Assembly: GCF_004135405.1 (NCBI RefSeq)
Contig: NZ_CP035491.1
Coordinates: 1,302,001-1,366,000, forward strand
Source: Agromyces protaetiae
GTDB lineage: Bacteria; Actinomycetota; Actinomycetes; Actinomycetales; Microbacteriaceae
Length of the DNA: 64,000 nucleotides
Direction: 5' to 3'
The notes beneath the pieces were generated by a model. It made no database searches. It saw only the letters and a list, made by a program, of their open reading frames with translations, and was not told the DNA's origin. A program made the translations under genes and the position numbers. How positions within the stretch are numbered: the stretch's first letter is position 1; the number at the start of each line of letters is the position of its first letter. Below, piece after piece: positions 49,839-62,138 of the stretch.

Positions 49839-52816
49839 TCACGCGCGATCGCGATCGACGGATGCCTCGCGCTCGCCGGAGCGGTCCGCGAGCCCGCGTT
49901 CGTGTGCGAAGCGCGCGGCCTGCGTGCGGTTGGTCGCACCGGTCTTCGTGAGGATCGCGCGCACGTGGTTCGCCGCCGTGTGCTCGCTGATGACGAGCCG
50001 GGCGGCGATGTCGCGGTTGCTGAGCCCCTCGGCGACGAGGACGATGACTTCGACCTCGCGCGGCGTGAGCGCACCGCCATCCGGATGCCCCTCGCTCGTC
50101 GCCCTCGCGTCGTCGAGCATGCGCAGGACCCGCGCGAGCCCGGCGGGCTCGGCGATCGCGCGGGCCCGCTCCGCGAAGCGGCGCGCATCGGGCGAGCCCG
50201 GAGCGATGCGCTCCAGGTGTCGCGCCGCCGACGCGAGCGCGAGTGCGGCGTCGAGCGAGGCATCCGTGCGTTCTGCCAGACCGAACGCCGCGTCGTAGCG
50301 CCCGAGCGGATCGCCCTCGCCGCAGAGCGACTCGAGGTCGCCGAGGTGCCGGTCGGCCGCGCCGAGCGGCGCGACGAAGAACCCCGACATGAGGTTCAGG
50401 CCCGAGAACTCCTCGAGCCACGGCCGAAGGCGCGCGGCCGTCTCGGCATCGTCCAGGAACACGGCCGCCTCCGCGAGGAACGCGAGCCGAACAGGCCAGT
50501 CGCTCGACTCCTGCTGGTCCAGGCCGTGCGCGAGCATCCAATCGAGGACGCGCCGCGCGGGCTCACGCAGCCCGAGCTGCGTGTACAGCGCGAGCAGTCC
50601 CGGCGCCCAGCGCTCGGTCGGCGACTCGTCGCCCGTCACGAGCCTGCGGATGCGTTCGAGCCCGCCCGTCTCGCGGCGTACGAGATAGTCCTGCAGCGCG
50701 CCGACGCCCGGGTCCGCGTCGTCGCGGAACTGGCGCTCGCCTGATTGCGCCCGCCGGAGCGCCTGCTCCGCCTCGGCGAGGCGACCGCCCGAGAGTGCGC
50801 GCCCGAACCGCACGCACTCGAGCCAGTACGACCAATGCCGACCCCACGCGCGGGCGACGTCGACGAGGTCGCGCTCGGACCGCTCCAACAGCGCCCGGTC
50901 GCCCACGATGTACGCGTTCGCGGTCTGATGCAGCACCGCGGCGCCCCGCCACTCCCCGCGCGGAGACGTGAGCGCCCGGAACTCGGCGAGCCGCTCGAGC
51001 CGCTCGGCGATCCCCTTCGGGCGGAACGTGAGCGAGCACGCCGCGCGGAGCGCGAAGGCCAGCACGATCGGGTCTCCGTGGCGTCGCGCGAGCGCGATCG
51101 CCCGATCGGCGAGCCGCTCGGCCCCGTCCACGTCGCCCGTCATCGCCGTCGCGCGCGCGAGCGAGGCCTGCCCCTCGATGCACAGCGGATCGCCGCCGTC
51201 GGTCGGGATCGACTCGAGTGCGGTCATGAGCAACTCGACGGCCCGATGGCCGAGCAGTCCCGGACGCCACGAGGCGTCCTCGTAGCCGATCGCCGCCCGC
51301 ACCCGAAGCCGGGGACTTCCCGTCGCGGCGACCCGTTCGTAGAGGTCGCGTGCGCGCGGGGTGTTGGAGGCGAGCGTCCAGCGATCGGCCGCGAGTACGA
51401 GGAGCTCGGCGCGCTCGTCGGCGTCGGACGAGATCTCCGCCGCGCGCTCCGAGAGCCGACCGGCGTCCTCGTACGCGAACCCCTCGACGGCGAGCTCCGC
51501 GGCACGCGCGAGGTAGGTGACCGCCCGGTCGCCGTACCCGAGGGCGCGCGCCGCCGAATAGTGGTGGGCGAGCCGTTGCACGAGCCGCGGAGCGGCGGGG
51601 AAGTCGGCCTCGAGGGTCTCGGCGATGCGAGCGTGGATGCGGAGCGCACCGGTCGTCGGCACGAGGTCGAGGATCGCCTGGCGTGCGATCGCGTGCGGGA
51701 AGCGGTACCGGTCGCCGTCCGCGCGCGGCGGCTCGAGGAGGCCGGTCTCGACGATCGCGTCCATCGCCGCCAACGTGACGTCGACGGGGGCCGCGCTGAT
51801 GCCGAGGACCTCGACGAGATCGACCTCCTGGCCGAGGACCGCCGCGAGCTCCAGCACCGGGCGATATGCGGGGTCGAGGCGCACGAGCCGAGCCCGCACG
51901 AGATCGCCCACCGAGTCGGGCAGCTCGACCATGCCCCCGCCCTCGTGGAGGTCGGCGTCGAGCACGGGCCGCCACATCGCCCGCAGGAGGAACGGGTTGC
52001 CGCCCGTGAGCTCGCCGAGGACCGCCGCCGGCAGCCTCGCCTCCGCAGGCGCGATTCCCCGCGGATCGACACGTAGGCCGCGATGTCCTCCGCCGAGAGC
52101 GGCGCGAGGTCGAGGCGGGCGAGCCCGTTCAGCCGGCCGAGGCGGGCGAGGGCGTCCGCGAGCGGACCGGAGCGGTCGGGCGGAGCGTTCCGCAGTGCGC
52201 CCACGACGAGCACCCGTCGCTCGGCGGTCCGCTCGACGAGCCGCACCAGGAGTTGGATCGCGTCGGGCCCCGCCCACTGCAGGTCGTCGAGCACCAGGAC
52301 GAACGGGCGCGCGTCGGCCGCCGCGACGACCAGGTCGACGACGGCGTCGAAGAGCGGCTCGCGACCGGAGTCCGGCGCGGCATTCGCGCCGGCGGTCCTC
52401 GAGTCGGGACCGGCCGACCCCGTGACATCCCGACCCTCCTCGGCGACGCCCGCCAGCAGCCGCCGCGCGGCCTCGACCGTCGCGAGCTCGGCCGGCGACG
52501 AGACATCCGCCCCCTCGATCGCGAGCAGCGACCTGAGCGCCTGATCGAACGGCTCGAACGCCCGCCCGATCTCCTGCACGCACGAGCCGAACAGCACCGC
52601 CCCGCCGTCGCTCGCGATGCGCGCGCACGCCTCGCTCACGAGGCGCGACTTGCCCGAGCCGGGCTCGCCGCCGACGAACACGGCACGGCCGACGCCGCGC
52701 CGGGCGTCGTCCCACGCCTCGTCGAGCGCCGCGACCTCTTCGCGTCGACCGACGAACGGCGGCTGGCCGGAGGCGGTCCAACCCGCCGGGAGCGGCGGTG
52801 CGGGCCATTCCCGCAT
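49839..52816 (-). pseudogene. Large ATP-binding LuxR-family regulator, single-base frameshift
   Basis: About 990 residues when repaired. N-terminal AAA/STAND ATPase: FVGRREEVAALDEAWDDARR, Walker A GGEPGSGKSRL, Walker B FVLVLDDLQWAGPD. The frame breaks in a CCCC run (52057-52060, plus strand); one added base turns SIRG-ESRL into SIRGGIAPAEARLPAA and joins the long middle of helical (TPR-like) repeats. The C-terminal LuxR helix-turn-helix is complete (LTPREVEVIVLVAEGLSNRD, HTAANHVRAILTKTGATNRT). LAL-type regulators of this kind activate nearby metabolic operons on binding a ligand. The start is uncertain: ATG at MREWPAP or GTG three codons earlier. Confidence 0.85.
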
Positions 52817-53003
52817 GAGGCTCACGATACGCCCGGGCGGGCGAGCGGTCGATGACGCGAAATCACTAGACGGCGCGGGTCGGCGGGGCGCCGAAGATGG
52901 GCGGTCCGGGTCATGTCGCGCGGGCGCGGGCTGCCTAGCGTGTCGCCTGGCGACACTCGCCCGAGTGCGCCGAGGCAAGGCAAGCAAGAGAGGAGGTCGG
53001 GAC

Positions 53004-53249
53004 ATGAACGCTCGACTGCTCGCGGCGCTCCCGGCCGTCGTCGCGATCGGCGTCCTCGCCGGATGCGGCCTGACGGAGGGCGGCGACATCGGCAAAGCCG
53101 GCGCCGTGGTCCGCCTCGGGTCGACGTCGGTCTGCAGCGCACCCGACTACATCAAGGAGCGCGCCCCCGAGGGCCTCTGCGACGACGAGATCGACGCGGA
53201 CGACGTCGTCGACGACGACCTGTCGCCGCTGAACCCGGACCCGCGCTGA
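53004..53249 (+). CDS. Small lipoprotein
   Basis: 81 residues with a lipobox LAGCGL (Cys at about 20), so a membrane-anchored exported protein. Mature part has two further cysteines (TSVCSAPDY, EGLCDDEI) that may form a disulfide, and an acidic end. AGGAGG lies ten bases before the ATG. No family recognised. It diverges from the LuxR-type gene. Confidence 0.7.
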   Translation: MNARLLAALPAVVAIGVLAGCGLTEGGDIGKAGAVVRLGSTSVCSAPDYIKERAPEGLCDDEIDADDVVDDDLSPLNPDPR

Positions 53250-53348
53250 GGATCCGGCGAGGCACACCCGGGGGGACCGTGCGGGCGGTCCCCTTCGTCG
53301 TGCCCGAGCCCGGCCCGCTTCGGCGAGAATGGCTCGCGGAGGTCGACG

Positions 53349-55013
53349 ATGATCCGAACGCACGAGGTGTCGAACCAGGTTCCCGCGAGGGAGGGGCTCG
53401 ACGAGTTCGCCGTGAACGCGCCCCTTGTCGAGGCGGTCGCGAAATGGGGCACGGATGCCTCGTCCGCACGCCTCGGGGCGGCGGGTCGTCTCGTCGGCTC
53501 GGCCGCCTTCCAGCGCGACGCCGAGCACGCGAACACCCGCCCGCCAGTGCTGCACTCGCACGACCGGTGGGGCCGACGGATCGACGAGGTCGAGTACGAC
53601 GACTCGTACCACCGCATCATCGGCGCGGCCGTCGCGGCGGGCGCGCACACGTCGGCGTGGGCCGAGCCCGCGCCCGGCGCGAACGTCGACCGGGCCGCGG
53701 CGTTCATGCTGTTCGCCCAGATCGAGCCCGGGCACGCATGCCCGGTCTCGATGACCCACGCCGCCGTGCCGACGCTGCGGCTCGGCGCGCAGGGGCTCGT
53801 CGACGACTGGATGCCCCGGCTGCTCTCGCGCGAGTACGAGCCCGCGCTCGGGACATCCGCGTCTCCCAAGCGCTCCGCGCTCCTCGGCATGGCGATGACC
53901 GAGAAGCAGGGCGGCTCCGACGTGCGCGCCAACACGACGGTCGCCGAGGTCACGGGCGACGACGACCGGTGGGGGCGGCGCGTGTCGATCACGGGTCACA
54001 AGTGGTTCTGCAGCGCGCCCATGAGCGACGCGTTCCTCGTGCTCGCGCAGACGCCCGCGGGGCTCAGCTGCGTGTTCGTGCCACGGGTGCTCCCCGACGG
54101 GACGCGCAACGAGTTCCGCATCCAACGGCTGAAGGACAAGCTCGGCAACCGCTCGAACGCGTCGAGCGAGATCGAACTCGACGGCACGACCGGGTGGATC
54201 GTCGGCGAAGAAGGACGCGGCGTCGCGACGATCGTGCAGATGGTCACGCACACGCGCCTCGACTGCGTGCTGGGGTCGGCGGCAGGGATGCGCCAGGCCG
54301 TCGCCGAGGCCGCGTGGCACGTGCGGCACCGGGCGGCGTTCGGGTCGCTCCTCGTCGACCAGCCCGCGATGCGGGCCGTCGTCGCCGATCTCGCCCTCGA
54401 GTCCGAGGCGGCGACGTGGACGGCGATGCGGCTCGCGCGGGCGTATGACGATGAGGATGCATCGGAGCAGGCGTTCCGGCGGCTCGCGACCGCCGTCGCG
54501 AAGTACTGGGTCTGCAAGCGCGGCCCCCAGCACGCGTATGAAGCCCTCGAATGCCTCGGCGGCAACGGGTACACCGAGGCGTGGCCGCTCGCGCGCCGCT
54601 ACCGCGAGCAGCCGCTCCTCGCGATCTGGGAGGGATCGGGCAACGTCATCGCCCTCGACCTCCTGCGGGTGCTCGGCCGCGAGCCCGAGGCGTACGAGGC
54701 GTTCTTCGCCGTCGTCGGCGCGGCCGAGGGGCGGCACGCCGCGTTCGACGCCGCGCTCGCCGAGGCCAAGGCGCTCGTGCGCGAACTCGCCCGCTCGCTC
54801 GCCGACGACCCGTCCGGGGCCACCGCCGCGCTCCGCGCGCGGGAGCTCGCCGAACGCCTCGGGCTCGTCCTGCAGGCGTCGCTCATGCTCGAGCACGCGC
54901 CGGGCGAGGCATCCGCCGTGTTCTGCGACTCCCGCCTCGGCGGACGCGGCTTCTCGCAGTACGGCGCGCTGCCCGCGGGCGCCGACCTCGGGGCGATCCT
55001 CGCGCGGGCGTGA
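53349..55013 (+). CDS. aidB: AidB-like acyl-CoA dehydrogenase
   Basis: 554 residues, length and order of motifs match E. coli AidB closely: HEVSNQVPAREGLDEF at the start, CPVSMTHAAVPTL, GMAMTEKQGGSDVRANTT, GHKWFCSAPMSDAFLVLAQT, RLKDKLGNRSNASSEIELDG, and the arginine-rich active site LARRYREQPLLAIWEGSGNV. AidB belongs to the adaptive alkylation response, binds FAD and DNA, and is thought to destroy alkylating agents or shield DNA. No ada or alkB lies next to it, though ogt is 28 kb upstream. Confidence 0.93.
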   Translation: MIRTHEVSNQVPAREGLDEFAVNAPLVEAVAKWGTDASSARLGAAGRLVGSAAFQRDAEHANTRPPVLHSHDRWGRRIDEVEYDDSYHRIIGAAVAAGAHTSAWAEPAPGANVDRAAAFMLFAQIEPGHACPVSMTHAAVPTLRLGAQGLVDDWMPRLLSREYEPALGTSASPKRSALLGMAMTEKQGGSDVRANTTVAEVTGDDDRWGRRVSITGHKWFCSAPMSDAFLVLAQTPAGLSCVFVPRVLPDGTRNEFRIQRLKDKLGNRSNASSEIELDGTTGWIVGEEGRGVATIVQMVTHTRLDCVLGSAAGMRQAVAEAAWHVRHRAAFGSLLVDQPAMRAVVADLALESEAATWTAMRLARAYDDEDASEQAFRRLATAVAKYWVCKRGPQHAYEALECLGGNGYTEAWPLARRYREQPLLAIWEGSGNVIALDLLRVLGREPEAYEAFFAVVGAAEGRHAAFDAALAEAKALVRELARSLADDPSGATAALRARELAERLGLVLQASLMLEHAPGEASAVFCDSRLGGRGFSQYGALPAGADLGAILARA

Positions 55014-55031
55014 GGCGTCGGCGTGCGCCGG

Positions 55032-56033
55032 TCAGTCGGCGAGCCAGAGGTACGGGGGACGGTCCCTCGGCAGCGCGCCGGTCGCGAGTCGGCGCGCGAG
55101 ATGCAGGGCGCCGTCGAGCGGCGTGCCGGCGGCCGCCCGCAGGTCGGCGTCGGGGGCGAGGCGCGCGAACTCGCGGCGGAATGCCGCGTCGACGACGGGT
55201 GAGGCGAACACTCCGCCCGTGAACGACGCGACGCGCGGGAGCCCGGGGTCGAGGGCGGCGGCGAGCGTCGCCGCGATGCGCGCCCCCGCTTCGTCGAGGA
55301 TCGCGGTCGCGACGGCGTCGCCGGAGTCGGCGAGGCGTGCGACGTCGGCCGCGAGGCCCGCGAGCACCCCGGCCCGGTCGGCGCGAGGGTAGAGATGGGC
55401 CGGCCATGCGCCGACCGGGCCGAATCGCTCGGTCGCGAGCGCGAGGAGCGCCACGGCGTCCTGCCGGATGCCGTCGTGCGTCTCGATCGCAGCCTGGAGC
55501 GCGCGGATGCCGATCCACGCGCCCGATCCGCGGTCGTCGTAGAGATGCCCCCATCCGCCGACGCGTCGCCACACGCGATCGAGGTCGGTGCCGAGGGCGA
55601 TCGCGCCCGTGCCGACGGCGACGACCGCACCCGGCGCGCCCGCGAGCGCGCCGAGGTTCGCCGTCACGGCGTCGGCCGCGAGGGCCGCGGGGGCGTCCGC
55701 GGCGCGTGCGAGACGTGTCGCGGCGGCATCGGGATCGTCGACGAGCGAGGCCACGCCGGCGGCGCCGACGCCGACCGCGGCGATGCGCGCGTCGGGCCAG
55801 GCTCGGCGCGCGTCGCCGATGAGCGCCTCGGCGACGTCGATGACGGTCGAGCCGCCCGCGGTCACCGAGATGCGCCCGCCGTCGAGGCGGCGCACGGTCG
55901 AGGCCTCGGTGAGCGCGGATGCATCGGGGAGCGTGTGCGCGAACGGCGTGAGCGCGGCGCGACTGCCGGTCCCGCCGAGGTCGATACCGAGGAGATACCG
56001 ATGCTCGGAAATAACTTGCAGTTCATGCTCCAT
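55032..56033 (-). CDS. BadF/BadG-type kinase, probable N-acetylglucosamine kinase
   Basis: 333 residues of the ASKHA fold. LLGIDLGGTGSRAAL forms the phosphate-1 loop, VGVGAAGVASL follows, then VVAVGTGAIALGTD (phosphate 2), GGWGHLYDDRGSGAWIG and the adenosine segment FTGGVFASPVVDAAFR. This pattern is that of eukaryotic-type GlcNAc kinases and the BadF family. Being divergent from an amino-sugar importer and recycling genes, GlcNAc or a related sugar is the likely substrate (inferred). It is separated by 89 bases from the importer, an interval that carries candidate operators. Confidence 0.85.
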   Translation of the reverse strand: MEHELQVISEHRYLLGIDLGGTGSRAALTPFAHTLPDASALTEASTVRRLDGGRISVTAGGSTVIDVAEALIGDARRAWPDARIAAVGVGAAGVASLVDDPDAAATRLARAADAPAALAADAVTANLGALAGAPGAVVAVGTGAIALGTDLDRVWRRVGGWGHLYDDRGSGAWIGIRALQAAIETHDGIRQDAVALLALATERFGPVGAWPAHLYPRADRAGVLAGLAADVARLADSGDAVATAILDEAGARIAATLAAALDPGLPRVASFTGGVFASPVVDAAFRREFARLAPDADLRAAAGTPLDGALHLARRLATGALPRDRPPYLWLAD

Positions 56034-56050
56034 TCGCGAATACTACTTCC
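56007..56050. promoter_or_regulatory. Candidate operator pair in the divergent kinase-importer control region
   Basis: GGAAATAACTTGC (56007-56019) and the oppositely oriented GAATACTACTTCC (56038-56050) share 8 of 13 bases and lie 31 bases apart, three helical turns. Between them is the palindrome ATTCGCGAAT, over the kinase start codon. AT-rich GAAAT...TTTC dyads are typical for MurR/RpiR regulators, one of which is encoded at the end of this cluster. The role is inferred. Confidence 0.35.
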
Positions 56051-56122
56051 AATCACGTTCGCAGCGAGGCGGCTCGGGCCGCATCGCACCATCGAGAATC
56101 CCCAAGAAGGGTCCCTACCATC

Positions 56123-57415
56123 ATGCGCAATCGCATCCTTCCGATTGCGGCGCTCGGCCTCACGGCCGCGCTCGCACTCACGGCGTGCTCCGGCGGCGGC
56201 AACGGCGGCGGCGACGCCGCCTCGGGCGAGGGCAAGACCCTCGACGTCTGGATCATGCAGGGCACGAACCCCGACTCCGAAGCCTTCTTCGACAAGGTCG
56301 GCGACGCCTTCACCGAGGAGACGGGCGCCGAGCTCAACGTCGAGTACGTGCAGTGGGCCGACGCCCACGACCGGTTCGTGACGTCGATCGCGGGCGGCAC
56401 GACTCCCGACGTCGCGGAGACCGGCACGACCTGGACCGCCGAGTTCGCCGACGCCGGCGCGCTCGCCCCCATCGGCGACTACGTCGACGCCGACGGACTC
56501 GGCGACGACCTCGTCGAAGGCCTCGTCGAGTCGGGCACCTACGACGACACGCTCTACGGCATGCCGTGGTACGCGGGCGTCCGCTCGCTCGTCTACCGCT
56601 CCGACCTCTTCGACGAGCTCGGTCTCGCGGCACCCGCCAGCTGGGACGACATCGTCGCGGCGGGCGACGCCATCAAGGCCGCGCACCCCGAGATGCTCGC
56701 GTTCGCCGTGCCCGGCGACGCCGAGTTCGGCGTCTACCCCTGGGTCTGGGGCGCCGGCGGCGAGGTCTCGGTCAAGAAGGGCGACCAGTGGGTCTCGGGA
56801 CTCGCGAGCCCCGAATCGCAGGACGGCATCGGCTTCTACACGGGACTCGCGACCGAGCACGGCTTCTCGTCGGCCGGCGCGACGACCTGGAAGGAGACCG
56901 ACGTGCTCGACAACTTCGTCCAGGGCAACGTCGCCATGGCGCTCATGGGCTCCTGGACTCCCGCCACGATCGTGGAGAAGAACCCCGACCTCGAGGGCAA
57001 GTTCGCCGCGACGCCCATCCCCGGCAAAGACGGCGGCATCGCCCCCTCGGTGCTCGGCGGCTCGCACCTCTCGATGTTCGAGACCGCCGACGACAAGGAT
57101 CTCGCGTGGGCGTTCATCAAGCTCATGACGACCGGTGAGTTCGCCGCCGAATGGGCCGACCAGACCGGCTACTTCCCCGGCCAGGCCTCGCTCCTCGACG
57201 CAACGCTCGAGAACGCCGACCCGCTCGTCGCACCCTTCGCGACGCAGCTCGTCGACGGCGGCGCCTCGGTGCCCGTCACGCCGAAGTTCGGCGCCGTGCA
57301 GGCCAAGAAGACCACGAACACCGCCATCCAGGCGATCCTCTCGGGGCAGAAGTCGGTCCAGCAGGCGACCGAGGACGCCGCCGCCGAGATGGACCAGATC
57401 ATGAACGGCGACTGA
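56123..57415 (+). CDS. ABC importer sugar-binding lipoprotein
   Basis: 430 residues, lipobox LALTACSGG (Cys at about 22), then a class-1 carbohydrate-binding protein: LDVWIMQGTNPDSEAFFDKV, AGGTTPDVAETGTTWTAEFA, YGMPWYAGVRSLVYRSDLFD, FVQGNVAMALMGSWTPATIV and LGGSHLSMFETADDKDLAWA. Aromatic residues in the cleft suggest a sugar ligand. With nagZ, anmK and murQ in the same transcript, a GlcNAc- or MurNAc-containing saccharide is likely. ATG preceded by AAGAAGG. Confidence 0.9.
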   Translation: MRNRILPIAALGLTAALALTACSGGGNGGGDAASGEGKTLDVWIMQGTNPDSEAFFDKVGDAFTEETGAELNVEYVQWADAHDRFVTSIAGGTTPDVAETGTTWTAEFADAGALAPIGDYVDADGLGDDLVEGLVESGTYDDTLYGMPWYAGVRSLVYRSDLFDELGLAAPASWDDIVAAGDAIKAAHPEMLAFAVPGDAEFGVYPWVWGAGGEVSVKKGDQWVSGLASPESQDGIGFYTGLATEHGFSSAGATTWKETDVLDNFVQGNVAMALMGSWTPATIVEKNPDLEGKFAATPIPGKDGGIAPSVLGGSHLSMFETADDKDLAWAFIKLMTTGEFAAEWADQTGYFPGQASLLDATLENADPLVAPFATQLVDGGASVPVTPKFGAVQAKKTTNTAIQAILSGQKSVQQATEDAAAEMDQIMNGD

Positions 57416-57419
57416 TCTC

Positions 57420-58391
57420 GTGACCAGCACCATCCAGGCACCGCCGGTCGCGCCCGGGGCTCCCGCCTCGCGCGCGGCCGGCGGCGCCGGCCGCAGGCCG
57501 AGCCGCATCACGAGGCTCCGGCCGTGGCTCCTGTTCGCCCCCGCCCTCATCGTGCTCGCCGTGCTGCTGCTGTGGCCGCTCGTCCGTGTCGTGCTCTTCT
57601 CGCTGCAGGACTACGGCCTCCGCGAGATCGTCTCGGGCGAGCCGAACTGGATCGGCCTCGACAACTACGCCGAGATCCTCGCCGACCCCTCGCTCTGGGG
57701 CGTCGTGCTGCCGAACACCGTCGTGTTCGCCGTGCTCTCGGTCGCCGGCACCGTCGCGTTCGGCACCGCCGTCGCCGTGCTCATGGCGAGCCTCGGCCCG
57801 TTCTGGCGCACGATCGTCGGCAGCGCGATCATGGTCGCGTGGGCGATGCCCGCCGTCACGGGAACCTACGTGTGGGTGTGGATCTTCGACGCCGACCGCG
57901 GCGTCTTCAACCAGGCCCTGCAGGCGCTCGGCCTGCAGGACGACCCCGTCAACTGGTTCACCAACCGCTACAGCTTCTTCGCGATCGTGCTGCTGAACGT
58001 CATCCACCACGGCTTCCCGTTCGTCGCCGTCACGGTGCTCGCGGGCCTCCTCGGCGTCTCGAAGGAGATGCTCGAGGCCGCCGAGATGGACGGCGCCGGG
58101 CCGTTCCGCCGCTTCTTCCAGGTGATCGTGCCGAACCTCCGCCAGGTCTTCACCGTCGTCATCATCCTGTCGACCATCTGGGACTTCAAGGTCTTCGCAC
58201 AGGTCTACCTCATGCCGGGAGGCTCGGGCTCCAATCGCGAGGTGCTGAACCTCGGCGTCTGGTCGTACGTCGAGTCGTTCGGGCAGAACCGGTACGGCTT
58301 CGGCTCGGCGATCGCCGTGCTCCTGACCCTCGTGCTGCTCGCGATCACGGTCGTCTACGTCCGCACCATGCTGAAAGAGGAAGAGCTGTGA
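57420..58391 (+). CDS. ABC importer permease 1
   Basis: 323 residues, six membrane helices (first LLFAPALIVLAVLLLWPLVR). The cytoplasmic loop that contacts the ATPase is AAEMDGAGPFRRFFQVIVPN (EAA motif). Sugar CUT1 type (MalF/UgpA-like). GTG start four bases after the binding-protein stop. It ends in a GTGA overlap with the second permease. Confidence 0.92.
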   Translation: MTSTIQAPPVAPGAPASRAAGGAGRRPSRITRLRPWLLFAPALIVLAVLLLWPLVRVVLFSLQDYGLREIVSGEPNWIGLDNYAEILADPSLWGVVLPNTVVFAVLSVAGTVAFGTAVAVLMASLGPFWRTIVGSAIMVAWAMPAVTGTYVWVWIFDADRGVFNQALQALGLQDDPVNWFTNRYSFFAIVLLNVIHHGFPFVAVTVLAGLLGVSKEMLEAAEMDGAGPFRRFFQVIVPNLRQVFTVVIILSTIWDFKVFAQVYLMPGGSGSNREVLNLGVWSYVESFGQNRYGFGSAIAVLLTLVLLAITVVYVRTMLKEEEL

Positions 58392-59326
58392 GCGCCACGA
58401 CCGCGGACACCGTCGTCCCCGAGCAGGACGCGCGGCGCGCTCGCGGCGCGTCGCGCGAGCCGCGCGCGGCGAGAGACATCCGCCGCCCCGCTCGACGCAG
58501 CGCTCGCAAGACGCGAGCGGCGGCGCTCAAAGCCGTGCTCGTCGTGCTGCTGCTCGCCTTCACGCTCTTCCCGGTGCTGTGGATGCTCTCGAGCGCGTTC
58601 GACGCGAAGGCCGGCATCGGCGCGGCCTCCATCCTGCCGCGCGAGTGGTCGCTCGAGAACTTCCGCTACGTGCTCACCGAGGGCGGCTTCGACGTCTTCC
58701 TCCGGAACTCGGCGATCGTCGCGCTCGTGACCGTGCTCGCGAGCGCGGTGCTCGCGCTGCTCGCCTCGGTCGCCGTCGCGCGCTTCCGATTCAAGCTCCG
58801 CACGGCGCTCCTGCTCATGGTGCTCGTGGTGCAGATGGTGCCCCTCGAAGCGCTCGTCATCCCGCTCTTCGTGCAGGTGCGCGACCTGGGCCTGCTGAAC
58901 ACCCTCCTCGGCCTCATGGTCGTCTACGTCGCGCTCTCGCTGCCGTTCGGCATCTGGATGCTGCGCGGCTTCGTCGCGGCCGTGCCCGTCGAGCTCGAAG
59001 AGGCCGCCTACATCGACGGCGCGAGCTGGGGGCGGATGTTCCGGAGCGTCCTGCTGCCCCTCGTCATGCCGGGTCTCGTCGCGACGAGCGTGTTCAGCTT
59101 CATCACGGCGTGGAACGAGTTCATCTTCGCGATGACCCTCCTCGGCGGCGCGACCGAGAACTACACGGTCGCGATCGGCCTCAAGCAGTTCTTCGGCGAG
59201 CACTCGAACGAGTGGGGCGCCATCATGGCCGCCTCGACGATCATCACGCTGCCCGTCATGGTCTTCTTCGTCATCGTGCAGCGGCGCCTGTCGAGCGGGC
59301 TCGTCGCGGGCGCGGTCAAGGGGTGA
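58388..59326 (+). CDS. ABC importer permease 2
   Basis: 312 residues with a basic 40-residue cytoplasmic lead and six helices (LVVLLLAFTLFPVLWMLSSA first). EAA loop EEAAYIDGASWGRMFRSVLL. MalG-like member of a CUT1 pair. No ATP-binding subunit follows, so a shared ATPase of MsiK type encoded elsewhere must energise the importer, as is common in actinobacteria. Confidence 0.92.
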   Translation: MSATTADTVVPEQDARRARGASREPRAARDIRRPARRSARKTRAAALKAVLVVLLLAFTLFPVLWMLSSAFDAKAGIGAASILPREWSLENFRYVLTEGGFDVFLRNSAIVALVTVLASAVLALLASVAVARFRFKLRTALLLMVLVVQMVPLEALVIPLFVQVRDLGLLNTLLGLMVVYVALSLPFGIWMLRGFVAAVPVELEEAAYIDGASWGRMFRSVLLPLVMPGLVATSVFSFITAWNEFIFAMTLLGGATENYTVAIGLKQFFGEHSNEWGAIMAASTIITLPVMVFFVIVQRRLSSGLVAGAVKG

Positions 59327-59331
59327 GCCGG

Positions 59332-60905
<1,574 letters not shown>

Positions 60906-60909
<4 letters not shown>

Positions 60910-62138
60910 GAATCGTGTCGCTCCAGTCCGGGACCTCGGCCGACGGCATCGACGTGGCGGTCGTCGACGTCGAGGTCGCGGATGACCCGGGCGGCGCGCC
61001 TGCCGACGTGTCATCGGTGGCGGGCGGTTCGCGCCTCGCGCTCACGCCGGTGCTGACGCGCACGGTCGACTGGGAGCGGGCGCTGCGCGCGCGGATCCTC
61101 GGGGCGGCCCTCGGCGACGTGCTCGACGCCGGCGCATGGTGCCGACTCGACACCGCGCTCGGCCAGGCGTTCGCGGACGCCGCAGCCGACGTCGTCGCCG
61201 AGGCCGGCCCGGCCGACCTCATCGTCTCGCACGGTCAGACCCTGCACCACTGGGTCGAGGGCGGCCGCGCCCGAGGCACCCTCCAGCTCGGAGACCCGTC
61301 ATGGATCGCCGAGCGCGCCGGCGCCCCCGTGCTCTCGCACGTGCGCGCCGCCGACATCGCCGCGGGCGGCGAAGGCGCCCCGCTCATGGCCGTGTTCGAC
61401 CGGCTCTGGCTCGGCGAGGAGGCACGCGCAGCGGGCCGGGCACTCGCCACGGTCAACCTCGGCGGGATCGCGAACGTGCAGATCGTCGCTCCATCCGGCG
61501 AGGTGTGCGCATTCGACAGCGGACCCGCCAATGCGCTCGTCGACGAGGCCGTCTCGGAGGCGACCGCAGGCGCCGAGGCCTTCGATCGCGACGGCCGGCA
61601 CGCCGGCGCCGGGCACGTCCACGACGTGCTTCTCGCGAGGCTCCTCGCCCACCCCTACTTCGCCGCCGCCGCCCCCAAGACGACCGGTCGCGAGACCTTC
61701 CACCTGGGCGTGGTCGGCGAGGCCGCGCGGGCCGTCGGCGCTGACGCGGTCGGCGTCGACGACCTCGCGGCGACGCTCACCGAGCTCACGGCGATCACCG
61801 TCGTGGGCGCGTTCGCGCCCGAAGCCGCGCCGGCCGAGCTCGTCGTGTCGGGCGGCGGCGCGCTCAACCCCGTGCTGCTCGACCGCCTCGCGGCCCACGC
61901 GCGTGCCCGAGGCATCCGCGTCGCCTCGAGCGCCGAACGCGGGCTCGACCCCGCCTTCAAGGAGTCGCTCATGTTCGCGCTCCTCGGCTTCCTGTCGTGG
62001 CACGGCGTGCCCGTCCGCATCGCCGGCCCGGCGATGCGCGTCGCCGGGCGCATCAGCCCCGGCCCCTCACCCCTCAGACTCCCCGAGCCGATCGCCGGCG
62101 CGACGTCCCTCACCATCCACCAGGAGAACCACCGATGA
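60906..62138 (+). CDS. anmK: Anhydro-N-acetylmuramic acid kinase
   Basis: 410 residues. Opens the 1,6-anhydro ring of anhydroMurNAc and phosphorylates it to MurNAc-6-P. LQSGTSADGIDVAVVD is the N-terminal phosphate loop, then IVSHGQTLHHW, LQLGDPSWIAER, RAADIAAGGEGAPL, VNLGGIANVQIV, FDSGPANALVDEAV, and the closing LVVSGGGALNPVLLDRLAA and FKESLMFALLGFLSWHG. Coupled to nagZ by ATGA overlap and to murQ in the same way. Confidence 0.96.
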
